Positions 42,319-52,025 of a stretch of DNA of 64,000 nt are shown here, one piece after another. A program made the translations under genes and the position numbers. The stretch is from the NCBI RefSeq assembly GCF_017377735.1, contig NZ_JAFVMH010000004.1:1-64000 (forward strand). The letters run 5' to 3'. A model generated the notes under the pieces. The model saw only the letters and a list, made by a program, of their open reading frames with translations. It was not told the DNA's origin and ran no database searches. Each line of letters opens with the position of its first letter. The stretch's first letter is position 1. This DNA comes from Acetobacter garciniae (GTDB taxonomy: Bacteria; Pseudomonadota; Alphaproteobacteria; Acetobacterales; Acetobacteraceae).

Positions 42319-43425
42319 TCAGCGGGTCAGTTGATCCAGACGGGCAGGCAGGAACCATGGCATGCCCGCCTTGCCGGGGCGTGTATCTCCCCCATCCTGG
42401 GCCAGCCATGCGGCGGCGGCCACATCGCCCCCCGATGGCAGGAAAAAGCCCGGCTGTGTCATCCAGCGCAGGATATCGCCTTCCACCAGCGCGCTGTTGC
42501 GCCCGCGCAGCAGCAGGTGGTAGCCGCCGGGGATCAGGTCCAGCCTTGCCGGGCCGCTGGCCTCTGCCCCGTGCATTGCCATGGCGCGCCATACGGGGCC
42601 CATGGCGGCAGGGGGCACCAGGGCATCGCGATCGCCATACACGCACAGGATCGGGCCATGCAGGTTGGGTGCTGCTTCAGCAGCGTCGCGCATCAGGTTG
42701 ACCAGGCCACGCAGCGTGGCCAGTTGTGTTTCGCGCAGGCTCAGCGGGTCGTAATATAGACGGATCAGGGCGGCGAGGTTATCGCTGGCCACCACATGCA
42801 CCGGCAGTTCACGGCCGGTCACCACACGGTGCGGGAACATGGTGGCAAGGATATTCAGCGGCACGTCCGCCCCCGGCCCCAGCGCCCACACGGCCGGGGC
42901 CAGCAGGATCGTTCCGGCAATATGCGGTGCATCGGGGCTGGCCATGAGCAGCATGGCGACTGCCCCACCCATGCTCTCCCCCGCCAGGTAAAGGGGCACG
43001 CCGGGGTTTTCCCGCGCCAGGATGGCCAGTTCCTCGCGGATGTCAGCCACCATGCGCGCGCTTCCTGCCCAGCCGCCCCGGTCCGGGGCACCGCCGAAAC
43101 CGCGCTGGTCAGGGGCTACGATACGCACCCCATTGGCCGTAAAGAACGGGGCGGGAAATTCCCACGCATCCCGGCTGTCGTTAAAGCCGTGCAGGGCCAG
43201 TATGACGGCGCGCGGGGCCGTGGCGGGGGACCAGACACGGGCGGGCAGGGCCGCACCGTCGGACAGGATAAAGACCCGGTCAGGCGGGACAAGCCGGGCG
43301 GCGGCGGCAAAGCGGGGTGGGGGCACGGGTGCATGGGCGGGCACGGCGGCACACCCGCCAAGCCAGCCGGCAAGGGCCAATGCCGCCATGCGCGCACCCC
43401 GCCGGGGCCAGCCGCTCACGCGCAT
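42319..43425 (-). CDS. Alpha/beta-hydrolase lipoprotein (lysophospholipase-like)
   Basis: 368 aa from ATG 43425; ATG 43389 and 43470 are alternatives. The N-terminus MAALALAGWLGGC is a lipobox, so the mature protein is probably lipid-anchored. ILALHGFNDSRDAWEFPAPF, the nucleophile elbow LYLAGESMGGAVAML, YGDRDALVPPAAM (Asp) and GGYHLLL (His) form the hydrolase fold. It may hydrolyse lysophospholipids or other esters. It diverges from the zinc-finger gene. Confidence 0.8.
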   Translation of the reverse strand: MRVSGWPRRGARMAALALAGWLGGCAAVPAHAPVPPPRFAAAARLVPPDRVFILSDGAALPARVWSPATAPRAVILALHGFNDSRDAWEFPAPFFTANGVRIVAPDQRGFGGAPDRGGWAGSARMVADIREELAILARENPGVPLYLAGESMGGAVAMLLMASPDAPHIAGTILLAPAVWALGPGADVPLNILATMFPHRVVTGRELPVHVVASDNLAALIRLYYDPLSLRETQLATLRGLVNLMRDAAEAAPNLHGPILCVYGDRDALVPPAAMGPVWRAMAMHGAEASGPARLDLIPGGYHLLLRGRNSALVEGDILRWMTQPGFFLPSGGDVAAAAWLAQDGGDTRPGKAGMPWFLPARLDQLTR

Positions 43426-43532
43426 GGGAAGAGAGGAAAGCTGCACAACCACGACGGGAATGCGTATCATCACCGGCACCGACAGACCAGAGCGGACCAC
43501 GCGCCGCCCGCACCATGACACTGGGGATACCA

Positions 43533-43757
43533 ATGCTGCCCACCCTTGTTCAGCCGACCAATCCCGTGCCCCGCCCAAGGCTTGGCCATATCGAGACCAT
43601 TGTGGTGGACAAGCGCAAGGTCGCCTGCGATGGCGGGCTGGGCCAGCTTGGCCACCCCCGCGTGTGGCTGAAGATAGGCGATCACCAGACGGTGTGCCCC
43701 TACTGCTCACGCCTGTTTGTTCTCCAGCCCTCGGCCGACGCGCAGGACGAACACTGA
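43533..43757 (+). CDS. Zinc-finger domain protein (CHCC type)
   Basis: 74 aa; ATG 43533 follows GGGGAT. VVDKRKVACDGGLGQLGHPR then VCPYCSRLFVL gives the C...H...CxxC zinc site of the CHCC family, related to mitochondrial NDUFS6. Small proteins of this type are widespread in alphaproteobacteria; role unclear, possibly linked to respiratory complex I assembly. Confidence 0.8.
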   Translation: MLPTLVQPTNPVPRPRLGHIETIVVDKRKVACDGGLGQLGHPRVWLKIGDHQTVCPYCSRLFVLQPSADAQDEH

Positions 43758-43998
43758 GCGCGCGCACACTGCCCCCACTGGCAGGTGGGATGTTGCGGAT
43801 ACTATGCTGCACAGGGAACGGCGCGTAGCCCGGGCCCTCTGCGCAAGGGGCGTGCGGGGGTGCAACGTCTGCCGCCTTGGGGATCGCGCCTTTCCAAGCA
43901 GATGCGGCTTTGGGTATGCTGTGGCTTTGGCGCGTCGCGCCGAGTTGCCTGAAAGCCTACCCATGCTGCGCCCTGCCCCCTTCCCGCCCGGACCGAAT

Positions 43999-46419
43999 AT
44001 GACACGCCCGATGCGTGCGGCATGGCGGGCGGTGGCCGCCACCCTGTGGCTGAGCACGGGCCTGTTCCTGACGGCCCCGCTGGCTCGGGCTGCGGAAACT
44101 GCGCCGGTCAGGACAGGGCATGCCACCGCCAGCCTGATAACCGAGTCCGACACGGCGGACGGGCAGGCCCCCCTGCCTGTCGCCCTGTCGCTGCATTTGC
44201 AGGACGGCTGGCACACCTACTGGCGCAACCCGGGTGATGCGGGGGATCCGGTAAGCGTGTCTGTCACAGCCAGCGGCGCGCTGGAGGGCGAGGCGCAGAC
44301 CATCCTGTGGCCCACGCCCCGACGGATCAGCGAATTTTCGCTGATGTCCTATGCCTATACGGGGGATGTCATCCTGCCCCTGCTCCTGCCCCTGCGCCAC
44401 GCGCAGGGTGAAAAGGCCGCGCAGACAACGCTGACAGCCCATGCGCACTGGCTGGTCTGCGAACAGGTCTGCGTGCCGGAGGAAGCGGATTTCAGCCTGA
44501 CCCTGCCCGTGGGCCCGCAGCACCCCGCGCCACAGGCCCCGTTGTTCGAGCGCGCGGCCCAGCAATCCCCCGTGGCGTCCCCCTACCCCGCAACCATCAG
44601 CCCCGATGGCGTTCTGCGCCTGATGGGGGCTGACCTTAACCCCCGTTCCGTGGCCGATGCCTGGTTCATGCCGGATGAACGCGGGCAGATCGTGGAAGCC
44701 GCAGCCCAGGCCCCCACCATACAGGATGGCTCCGTCACCCTGCATCTGCACCCCACAGCGGATTTCGCCCCGGCACAGGGCCACCGGCAGGGGACCACAC
44801 AAGGCCAGGCGCCCGGCCCTGACGGCATAAGCGGCATTGTCGTGCTCAAGGACCCGGCGGGGGAAGAACGGGCCCTGCACGTGCAGGCAACGCCGGTGGC
44901 AGCCGCGCGCCCCGCCAGTTCCAGCACCCCGGTGCCCGGCGCAGGCCTGGTCCGTGATGCCGCCCCCAACCCGCTTCTGCCCGCCCCTTCGTCCGGCCCA
45001 CCTGCCTCCCGGCCTGTCTCTTCCAGCCCGCTCCCGCCCGGATCGGCACCCTATGGTGCCGTATCCGCGCCTTCTGGCATGCCTGAAGGGCTGTCCATGG
45101 CGGGGCTGATGGCCTTTGCGTGGCTGGGGCTCATGGGGTTTGCAGGGGGGCTTGTCCTGAACCTGATGCCCTGCGTGTTCCCCATTCTGGCCATGAAGGC
45201 GCTGGCCCTTGTACGCATGGGCGGGCATGCGCGGCATGTCCAGCGCTATAGTGCGGTGGGGTACGCGGCGGGGGTTCTGGCCGGGTTCATGGTTCTGGGC
45301 GGGCTTGTCATGGGGCTGCGCCTGGCGGGCGGGTCCGTGGGCTGGGGGTTCCAGTTCCAGTCCCCCCTGTTTGTGGGCATGGTATTGTGGCTGCTGTTCG
45401 GCATGGCGTTGAACCTGCTGGGCGTTTTCACGCTTTTCCTGTCCGTTCCCGGGGCTCGCACCCTGCGCCCCAACCAGCCCGAAGCCCCGATCTGGCGCGA
45501 GATCTGGCATAACGTGCTGACCGGATTGCTGGCCGTGGCCGTGGCCTCGCCCTGTTCCGCACCGTTCATGGGGGTGGCCATTGCCGGGGCCCTTTCCGCC
45601 CCCCCTGCCGCGGGGCTTGCCATTTTCGCAGCCCTGGGGGCCGGGCTTGCCGCCCCCTATGTGCTGCTGGCCTTCTACCCCCGCCTGGCCGAAGCCCTGC
45701 CACGGCCCGGCGTGTGGATGGATTATCTCAAGCAGTTCCTGGCGTTTCCGCTGCTGGGCTCATGCGTGTGGCTGCTCTGGGTCGCGACGTTGCAGGGAGG
45801 GGCCACGGCCACCGTGCTGCTGGGCGCGGGGCTGGTCATGCTTGGGGCGGCGGCATGGCTGTACGGCATTGCCCAGCGCGAACAGATGCGCGACGGGGCA
45901 GATAATGCGGACCGCTTCCTGCGCGGCCTGGCCCTGCTGAGCCTGCTGGCGGCCCTGGGCCTGCTGCCCGTGCTCAAACAGCAGACGGACATTCCGGCCG
46001 GAACCGAGTTGGGGAATACCGCCGCGCCGGTCGCCATGGGCACGGCCAAACCGGACGCACCTGCCACCAGTGGAGCGAATGGGACAGAACCTTTCTCGCC
46101 GCAGCGGCTGGCGGCGTTGCATGACGCGGGCAGGCCCGTGTTCATAGACATGACGGCGGCATGGTGCATTACCTGCCTGATCAACGAACGCGTGGCCCTG
46201 GATACGCAGGCGGCCCGCGCGGCCTTTGCCCGCCAGGGGGTTGTGTTCATGCGTGGGGACTGGACCCGCCATGACAGCGCCATCACCACATTCCTGCAAC
46301 AGCACGGGCGGGACGGCGTGCCGTTCTACCTGTTCGTGCCCGCCCACGGGGCGGAGGTAACGCTGCCGCAGATCCTCACGCCGAACATGGTTATCAACGC
46401 CATATCCCCTCCATCCTGA
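43999..46419 (+). CDS. dsbD: DsbD/ScsB-family protein-disulfide reductase
   Basis: 806 aa from ATG 43999; an ATG at 43963 is possible. A signal peptide ends near ALARAAET. An N-terminal periplasmic DsbD domain follows (LQDGWHTYWRNPGDAG, CEQVCVPEEADFSL). The central part has about eight membrane spans with FAGGLVLNLMPCVFPILAMK and ASPCSAPFMGVA holding the two membrane cysteines, and the C-terminus is a thioredoxin domain with AAWCITC. It carries electrons from the cytosol to periplasmic disulfide targets. A long proline/serine linker at about 385-440 is notable. Confidence 0.85.
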   Translation: MTRPMRAAWRAVAATLWLSTGLFLTAPLARAAETAPVRTGHATASLITESDTADGQAPLPVALSLHLQDGWHTYWRNPGDAGDPVSVSVTASGALEGEAQTILWPTPRRISEFSLMSYAYTGDVILPLLLPLRHAQGEKAAQTTLTAHAHWLVCEQVCVPEEADFSLTLPVGPQHPAPQAPLFERAAQQSPVASPYPATISPDGVLRLMGADLNPRSVADAWFMPDERGQIVEAAAQAPTIQDGSVTLHLHPTADFAPAQGHRQGTTQGQAPGPDGISGIVVLKDPAGEERALHVQATPVAAARPASSSTPVPGAGLVRDAAPNPLLPAPSSGPPASRPVSSSPLPPGSAPYGAVSAPSGMPEGLSMAGLMAFAWLGLMGFAGGLVLNLMPCVFPILAMKALALVRMGGHARHVQRYSAVGYAAGVLAGFMVLGGLVMGLRLAGGSVGWGFQFQSPLFVGMVLWLLFGMALNLLGVFTLFLSVPGARTLRPNQPEAPIWREIWHNVLTGLLAVAVASPCSAPFMGVAIAGALSAPPAAGLAIFAALGAGLAAPYVLLAFYPRLAEALPRPGVWMDYLKQFLAFPLLGSCVWLLWVATLQGGATATVLLGAGLVMLGAAAWLYGIAQREQMRDGADNADRFLRGLALLSLLAALGLLPVLKQQTDIPAGTELGNTAAPVAMGTAKPDAPATSGANGTEPFSPQRLAALHDAGRPVFIDMTAAWCITCLINERVALDTQAARAAFARQGVVFMRGDWTRHDSAITTFLQQHGRDGVPFYLFVPAHGAEVTLPQILTPNMVINAISPPS

Positions 46420-46479
46420 CGCCACCCAAGCGAATATCTGACAGGAGGAGGCGAGAGGCAGGCTGCGTCCGCAAATTGC

Positions 46480-46560
46480 TAAAGTTTTTGTGTGTCGCCT
46501 TTTTTCAAAAAGGCCACGTTCTTTGAAGCTTTTTGAAAAAAGCTTCACCAAAAACTTTTA
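46480..46560 (-). repeat. Double-hairpin repeat element, copy 1
   Basis: Contains AAGCTTTTTTCAAAAAGCTT-type and GCCTTTTTTCAAAAAGGC-type hairpins. Its outer ends are AAAAACTTTT and AAAGTTTTT. A 35-nt stretch (46526-46560) is the exact reverse complement of 62323-62357. Confidence 0.85.
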
Positions 46561-46595
46561 TCAATTTTTATCAATAAGGTATTTTGCAACCGCCT

Positions 46596-46934
46596 TTAAT
46601 GCCGGACGGAGGACGACAGCAGGTTGATCACCAGCACGCCCGCGACAATCAGGGCGATACCGGCAAGGGCGGGCAGGTCCAGGCTCTGGCGGAACACCAC
46701 AAGCCCCACCACAGCGCTAAGCACCACCCCTGCCCCCGCCCATATGGCGTAGATCACACCCACCGGCATGGTCTTGAGCGGAATGGACAGGCAATAAAAG
46801 GCAAACCCGTAGGCCACCAGGCTGGCAACGGCGGGCAGCCAGCGCGCAAACCCCTGGGATGCGGCAAGGCAGCTTGTGCCGATCATTTCCGAGACGATCG
46901 CAAGTGCCAGCAGCACGAAGGATTTATGCGCCAT
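46596..46934 (-). CDS. Small multidrug resistance (SMR/EmrE-type) efflux protein
   Basis: 112 aa, four membrane helices. The conserved membrane glutamate lies in LALAIVSEMIGTSCLAAS, with IYAIWAGAGVVL in helix 3. SMR proteins export cations or guanidinium in exchange for protons as antiparallel dimers. Separate from serS by 26 nt on the same strand; substrate unknown. Confidence 0.85.
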   Translation of the reverse strand: MAHKSFVLLALAIVSEMIGTSCLAASQGFARWLPAVASLVAYGFAFYCLSIPLKTMPVGVIYAIWAGAGVVLSAVVGLVVFRQSLDLPALAGIALIVAGVLVINLLSSSVRH

Positions 46935-46960
46935 GGGCTGGTCCTATGCCGTGGGAATAT

Positions 46961-48229
46961 TCAGCCAATCCGTGCAAGCCCACCCATATAGGGTAGCAGG
47001 GCGTCGGGCACGGTGATGGAGCCATCCTCGTTCTGGTAATTCTCCATGACCGCGATCAGCGTGCGCCCGACCGCAAGGCCCGAGCCGTTGAGCGTATGCA
47101 CGAAAGCCGGAGCCGCCCCAGCCTGCGGGCGGAAACGCGCATTCATGCGCCGGGCCTGGAAGTCGCGCGTGTTGGAGCACGATGAAATTTCGCGCCACGC
47201 ATCCTGCCCGGGCAGCCAGGCTTCCAGGTCAAAGGTCTTGGCAGCACCGAACCCGGTATCGCCCGCGCAAAGCAGCATGCGCCGGTAAGGAATGCCCAGG
47301 CGTTCGAGCACGGTTTCGGCGCAGCGGGTCATGCGTTCGTGTTCGGCCTCGCTCTGTTCGGGCGTGGTCACGCAGACCATTTCCACTTTCTCGAACTGGT
47401 GCTGGCGCAGCATGCCGCGCACATCCCGCCCGGCCGAACCCGCTTCGCTGCGGAAGCACTGGGTCAGGGCCGTCATGCGCAGGGGCAGGCTGGCCCCATC
47501 GAGAATATCCCCCGCGACCGAGGCCGTCAGCGGCACCTCGGCAGTGGGAATAAGCCAGCGCCCGTCTTCCGTGCGAAAGGACTGATCGGCGAATTTGGGC
47601 AGCTTGTCCGTGCCGTACATGGCGTCATCCGTCACCAGGACGGGCACCTGCATTTCGACAAAATCATGTTCGCCCACATGCAGGTCCAGCATGAACTGGC
47701 CAAGGGCGCGGGCAAGGCGGGCAAGCCCTGCGCGCAGCACCACAAAGCGCGCGCCGGACAATTTGCCGGCGGTGGCGAAATCCATCTGGCCCAGCGCCTC
47801 GCCCAGTTCGAAATGCTGCTTGGGCGTAAAAGTGAATTCCCGGCGCGTGCCCCAGACATGCCTGATCTCGTTGGCACTTTCATCCGGCCCGTCGGGCACG
47901 GCAGGGTCCAGGCGGTTGGGCAGGTTGGCCAGCAGGGCCGTGCTTTCACGCTCCACCGCGCGGGCCTGTTCTTCCAGCGCTTCCATCTGCGCGCGCAGGC
48001 TTACACCTTCGACCTCCAGCGCGCTGGTATCCCCCCCTTCGCGCTTGAGCATGCCGATCTCGCGCGCCAGGGCCTTGCGGCGGGCCTGCCTGTCCTGCAA
48101 CGCGGTCTGGGCCTGCCGGCGTTCCTCGTCCCACGCAAGAAGCCGTTGGGCCACGGGCTCCAGCCCCCGGCGCGCCAGATCGGCATCGAAAGCGGCGGGA
48201 TCGGCCCGCAGGGCGCGGATGTCATGCAT
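46961..48229 (-). CDS. serS: Seryl-tRNA synthetase
   Basis: 422 aa. N-terminal coiled-coil arm (about 30-105) and class II core: motif 2 with [20 protein letters not shown] and motif 3 with [36 protein letters not shown] is also typical. Charges tRNA-Ser and tRNA-Sec with serine. It is the last gene of the scpA-scpB-tatB-tatC-serS run and starts 3 nt after tatC. Confidence 0.95.
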   Translation of the reverse strand: MHDIRALRADPAAFDADLARRGLEPVAQRLLAWDEERRQAQTALQDRQARRKALAREIGMLKREGGDTSALEVEGVSLRAQMEALEEQARAVERESTALLANLPNRLDPAVPDGPDESANEIRHVWGTRREFTFTPKQHFELGEALGQMDFATAGKLSGARFVVLRAGLARLARALGQFMLDLHVGEHDFVEMQVPVLVTDDAMYGTDKLPKFADQSFRTEDGRWLIPTAEVPLTASVAGDILDGASLPLRMTALTQCFRSEAGSAGRDVRGMLRQHQFEKVEMVCVTTPEQSEAEHERMTRCAETVLERLGIPYRRMLLCAGDTGFGAAKTFDLEAWLPGQDAWREISSCSNTRDFQARRMNARFRPQAGAAPAFVHTLNGSGLAVGRTLIAVMENYQNEDGSITVPDALLPYMGGLARIG

Positions 48230-48232
48230 AAC

Positions 48233-49060
48233 TCAGGAAATCTCCTGCTCGGGGTTGGGGTCGGTTTCAGTCGTGGAGCCGCGCTTGGGTTCCACCAGGC
48301 GGGCACACAGGATGGACACTTCGTAAAGCAGCACAAGGGGGACGGCCAGGCCGATCTGGGTAATGACATCGGGCGGCATGAGAATGGCTGCCACCACGAA
48401 CGCGCCCACAATGGCGTAGCGCCTGAAGCGGCGCAGCATGGCAGCCGTCACGATCCCGGCGCGGGCCAGCAGGGTCAGCACCACGGGCAGTTCGAAGGCT
48501 GCGCCAAAGGCCATGATCAGCTTCATGACCAGGGCAAGATATTCCGACACCTTGGCCTGGAGTTCGATCTGCACGCCGCCATTGCCCGTGCCCGCCGTCT
48601 GGAAGGACAGGAAGAAACGCCATGCGATGGGGAAGATGAAATAATACGCCAGTGCCGCGCCCACTAAAAACAGCACGGGGGTCGCGATCAGAAACGGGGC
48701 GAAGGCGCGTTTTTCAGACCGGTAGAGGCCGGGGGCAATGAAGATCCACGCCTGTATGGCCCACATGGGAAAAGACAGGAACGCCGCCCCGAACAGGGCC
48801 ACACGGATATAGGTGAAAAACGCTTCATACAGGGCGGTGTAGATCAGATGCGGTTGCAGGCCCTGCTGGCGCATGATGTCGCCCAGCGGCTGGGCCAGGA
48901 ACAGATAGATGTTCTGCGCATAATGGTAGCACAGCGCGAAACACAGGATGAACGAGACAGCGGACCATAGCAGCCTGCGGCGCAGTTCCAGCAGATGTTC
49001 GATCAGCGACATGGGCTGGTCGTGGATCGGGTCGTCCTGAATGGTGGTGTTCTCGTTCAT
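48233..49060 (-). CDS. tatC: Twin-arginine translocase subunit TatC
   Basis: 275 aa with six predicted membrane helices. SLIEHLLELRRRLLWSA is the conserved N-terminal part with the LR pair that binds the twin-arginine signal; later FPMWAIQAWIFIAPGLYRSE and FELPVVLTLLARAGIV are typical. Overlaps tatB by 4 nt. It exports folded proteins such as PQQ-independent and cofactor-containing enzymes. Confidence 0.95.
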   Translation of the reverse strand: MNENTTIQDDPIHDQPMSLIEHLLELRRRLLWSAVSFILCFALCYHYAQNIYLFLAQPLGDIMRQQGLQPHLIYTALYEAFFTYIRVALFGAAFLSFPMWAIQAWIFIAPGLYRSEKRAFAPFLIATPVLFLVGAALAYYFIFPIAWRFFLSFQTAGTGNGGVQIELQAKVSEYLALVMKLIMAFGAAFELPVVLTLLARAGIVTAAMLRRFRRYAIVGAFVVAAILMPPDVITQIGLAVPLVLLYEVSILCARLVEPKRGSTTETDPNPEQEIS

Positions 49061-49869
49061 GCCTGCGAACCTGTGGGCGGAGAGACGCTGCCCTGTGGCG
49101 GCGGGAAGCCCGGAGGGATTGCTGAGGGGGCTGCTGGTGAGGCTGCTGGTGAGGCTGCTGGTGAGGCTGTCTGGGGCACCGCCGTTTCCGCAGCGGGTGT
49201 CTCCACCAGGGGCGACGGGTCCGATACCTGTTCCGCAGCGACTGCCGTATCCGCCCCCATTGTATCGGGCACCGGCAGGATGGCAATGCGGCCGGGGGCT
49301 ACGGGCCGCCTGCCGTGCATCACGCGTACGGGCGGGACAATGGCGGGCGGGTGCAGCCTGTCCTGTTCGCGCAGGATACGCCGCGCAATGCCGGGTGGCA
49401 GTTCCGGCGGCGCGTTATCGACCACGCTCTGGGGAATGACGGGCGTGGCATAAGTATCCACCGTGGACCAGGCCGGGGTGGTGGACCGCACGGGCTCGGA
49501 CCAGGTTTCCCCCCCTTGATCCAGCGGGGGGGCGCGGTCGAGCGCGCGGGGGCCCGCGGGTATGATACGTTCGGCCAGGGTGTCGGGCTGCTGCGTGGCG
49601 CGGGCCAGCGTGCCGTCGCTGTCCAAGGCCTTCATCAGCGTGCCGCGCACATTCAGGTTACGCAGGTCGCGCACCTGATCGCGCACGTCACCCAGATCGG
49701 CATCGCGCACCATGTCATCGAGATGGGACTGGAATTCCCCGGCCAGATTGCGGGCTTTCTTGACCAGCCCGGCCAGGCCGCGCATGGCGACGGGCAGGTC
49801 CTTGGGGCCGATCACCACCAATGCGACCGCACCAATCAGCGCGATTTCCGACCACGCAAAATCAAACAT
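49057..49869 (-). CDS. tatB: Sec-independent translocase subunit TatB
   Basis: 270 aa. MFDFAWSEIALIGAVALVVI then GPKDLPVAMRGLAGLVKKAR is the N-terminal membrane helix, hinge and amphipathic helix of TatB. The long C-terminal tail is proline/alanine-rich, with a DNA-level 12-bp tandem repeat near 49130-49165 encoding PAASPAASPAA. At 270 aa it is longer than many TatB proteins. The usual tatA gene is not between it and scpB. Confidence 0.85.
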   Translation of the reverse strand: MFDFAWSEIALIGAVALVVIGPKDLPVAMRGLAGLVKKARNLAGEFQSHLDDMVRDADLGDVRDQVRDLRNLNVRGTLMKALDSDGTLARATQQPDTLAERIIPAGPRALDRAPPLDQGGETWSEPVRSTTPAWSTVDTYATPVIPQSVVDNAPPELPPGIARRILREQDRLHPPAIVPPVRVMHGRRPVAPGRIAILPVPDTMGADTAVAAEQVSDPSPLVETPAAETAVPQTASPAASPAASPAAPSAIPPGFPPPQGSVSPPTGSQA

Positions 49870-50030
49870 ATGCAGCCCCGTTCACACCCACCCCCACGCG
49901 GGATGGCCGCCCTTGTGCGGATACAGACCGATTGTCTCTATCACGGGTGGGGGGAGGCATAAACCGTATCCTGCCGGCCTGCCCTGCCGCCACCCTGTCC
50001 CGGCCTGTCCTGCCCCGCATCATCCGGACC

Positions 50031-50999
50031 TCATGGTTCGGGGTCGGAAGGGTGGGGGTCGGAAGGGTCTTGTTCGCCACTCTCCCCTTCCGCCTCGCTC
50101 TCGGGGCGCGGAGCGGTTGGGCCATGGGGGAATGGAGCGTCCTGCTCCGCGCCGTGCTTTGCAGCAAAAGTGATCTCGGACTGGGCGGTGCCATAGCCGG
50201 ACTGGGTTTCGGGCAGGTCCACCAGCAGTTCTTCGCGCCGGGGCAGGTCGGAGAGAGCCCGCAGGCCGAAATGGCGCAGGAAGTCGGGTGTCGTTCCCCA
50301 CAGGACCGGCCGGCCCGGTACCTCCTTGCGGCCACGCGGGGCGATCAGCCCAGTCTCGATCAGCGTGTCCAGCACCGTCTGGCCCAGGCTGACGCCGCGA
50401 ATATCCTCGATCTCGGTGCGCGTGCAGGGCTGGTGGTAAGCGATAATGGCCAGTGTTTCCATGACCGCGCGCGGCAGGCGGCGCGGGCGCTCCAGCACAC
50501 GGGTCAGCAGGGGGGCCAGGTCGGGTGCGGTGCGGAACTGCCAGCCCCCCGCGACCTCCACCGGGCCGACACCCCGCCCCGCATAGCGCTGTTGCAGAGC
50601 CTGAAGCACGGCATCGACAAACGCTGCCAGGTCATCCTGCCCGGCGGGCATGATCTGGCGCGCTTCTAGCAGGTCCGCCAGCCTGCGGGTGCTGACCGGC
50701 TCGACGGAGGCGAAGATCAGCGCCTCCGCCAGGCGCACGGCATCGTCGGGAATGACCATAGGCACGCGTGCCTCGGCTTCCGGCGCTGAATTTTCACTGG
50801 CGCCATCGGGGCCTTCCTGCACCATGTTTTCGGGTGCTGGATTTTCGGGCGCGGGGCTGTCCTGCATGCTGCGTTCTTCCGAGAAAGCTTCCGGAACGGG
50901 GCTTTCCTGAACGGGACATTCCTGCATAGGACGCGCGTGATCGGGGCTTTCATCGGGGGCGTGATCCCGCATGGGGTGTTCGGCCTGGGTGCCGGTCAT
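50031..50999 (-). CDS. scpB: Segregation and condensation protein B
   Basis: 322 aa. Two winged-helix domains (RLAEALIFASVEPVSTRRLA, then PRAVMETLAIIAYHQPCTRT and EIEDIRGVSLGQTVLDTLIE). N-terminal 80 residues and C-terminal 45 are acidic, low-complexity extensions. Partner of ScpA in the SMC complex. Overlaps scpA by 4 nt. Confidence 0.9.
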   Translation of the reverse strand: MTGTQAEHPMRDHAPDESPDHARPMQECPVQESPVPEAFSEERSMQDSPAPENPAPENMVQEGPDGASENSAPEAEARVPMVIPDDAVRLAEALIFASVEPVSTRRLADLLEARQIMPAGQDDLAAFVDAVLQALQQRYAGRGVGPVEVAGGWQFRTAPDLAPLLTRVLERPRRLPRAVMETLAIIAYHQPCTRTEIEDIRGVSLGQTVLDTLIETGLIAPRGRKEVPGRPVLWGTTPDFLRHFGLRALSDLPRREELLVDLPETQSGYGTAQSEITFAAKHGAEQDAPFPHGPTAPRPESEAEGESGEQDPSDPHPSDPEP

Positions 51000-51997
51000 G
51001 CGTGTTCTCCGTTTTCGGTCTCGTCCGCACCGGTGGGGGGCATACCGGTCTGGGGCTCCTGCTCCTGCGGGCGGAGCAGGATCTGGCCGAAGGTTTCATC
51101 CTGGCGCAGTTCCAACTGCCCGGTCTTGGCCAGTTCCAGCCCCGCGATCAGCGTTCCGGCCAGGGCCGCGCGGCGCTGGCGGATGGCATCCGGCCCCACC
51201 GCCTGGTCGGGCAGGGCATCGGGCAGGAAGGCGTCCAGCGCGTTCCAGCCCGGCGGCGTTTCGCCCAGCAGGCGTGTCAGGCGGCTGAGCGCGTCCTGCA
51301 CGGTCCATAAACGCAGGGTGCGGGGCGCGTAGATACGCCGCTGCGCGGTACGCCGCATGGCCGCCAGATAGGCCCGCATAAGCTGGGGCACGTCCAGGGC
51401 CAGGCCCGAACGGTCGACTTCCGTCAGGTTCTCGGGCTCGCCACGGGCAAAAACATCCCGCCCCAGCCGGGGCCGGGCTTCCAGCCAGCGGGCCAGTTGC
51501 CCCATGCACGCCAGTTCCATCAGGCGTTCATGCAGCAGTTCGGCTGCTTCTTCCCCCTCCACGGCCAGTTCGTCATCGGCGGGCAGCAGCAGGCGGGATT
51601 TCAGCCAGGCCAGCCACGCCGCCATGACCAGCCAGTCCGCCGCCAGTTCCAGCCTGATCCGGCGGGCCTTTTCCACCACCGCCAGATACTGTTCGACCAG
51701 TTGCAGGATGGAAATACGCGCCAGATCCACCTTCTGCGCCCGCGCGAGGTCGAGCAGCAGGTCCATCGGCCCTTCGAACCCCTCCAGCCGCAGCAGGGGC
51801 GAACGCGGGGTTCCGCCCTCGGCGGGGGGACTGGCGAGTCCGGTTTCCGCTGCGGCCCCGGCGGCCGGATGGGCCTGCGTGGCATCAGCGGGGCTGGCCC
51901 CTGCCCCCGTTGGAGAATCCTCCGGGGCAGCAGTTTGGACTGGGGTTACGGGTGTTGCCCCCATGGGCCCGGCGGGCGGGGGATCTTGCGCATCCAT
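50996..51997 (-). CDS. scpA: Segregation and condensation protein A
   Basis: 333 aa from ATG 51997. LLRLEGFEGPMDLLLDLARA at about residues 65-84 is the SMC-binding signature, then ISILQLVEQYLAVVEKARRI and ADWLVMAAWLAWLKSRLLL. The N-terminal 60 residues are a low-complexity extension. It bridges the SMC heads for chromosome segregation. It lies 28 nt after the SPOR gene. Confidence 0.9.
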   Translation of the reverse strand: MDAQDPPPAGPMGATPVTPVQTAAPEDSPTGAGASPADATQAHPAAGAAAETGLASPPAEGGTPRSPLLRLEGFEGPMDLLLDLARAQKVDLARISILQLVEQYLAVVEKARRIRLELAADWLVMAAWLAWLKSRLLLPADDELAVEGEEAAELLHERLMELACMGQLARWLEARPRLGRDVFARGEPENLTEVDRSGLALDVPQLMRAYLAAMRRTAQRRIYAPRTLRLWTVQDALSRLTRLLGETPPGWNALDAFLPDALPDQAVGPDAIRQRRAALAGTLIAGLELAKTGQLELRQDETFGQILLRPQEQEPQTGMPPTGADETENGEHA

Positions 51998-52025
51998 TAG
52001 GTCAGGCGGCCTGTGCGGGGTGGAC

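Noticed and set aside
43957..45510. 517-aa - strand frame opposite the DsbD-like gene
   Set aside because: The + strand frame has a signal peptide, membrane helices and CxxC motifs; the - strand frame has none of these.
47339..48667. 442-aa + strand frame opposite serS and tatC
   Set aside because: Crosses two real genes on the other strand and shows only reverse-complement codon bias.
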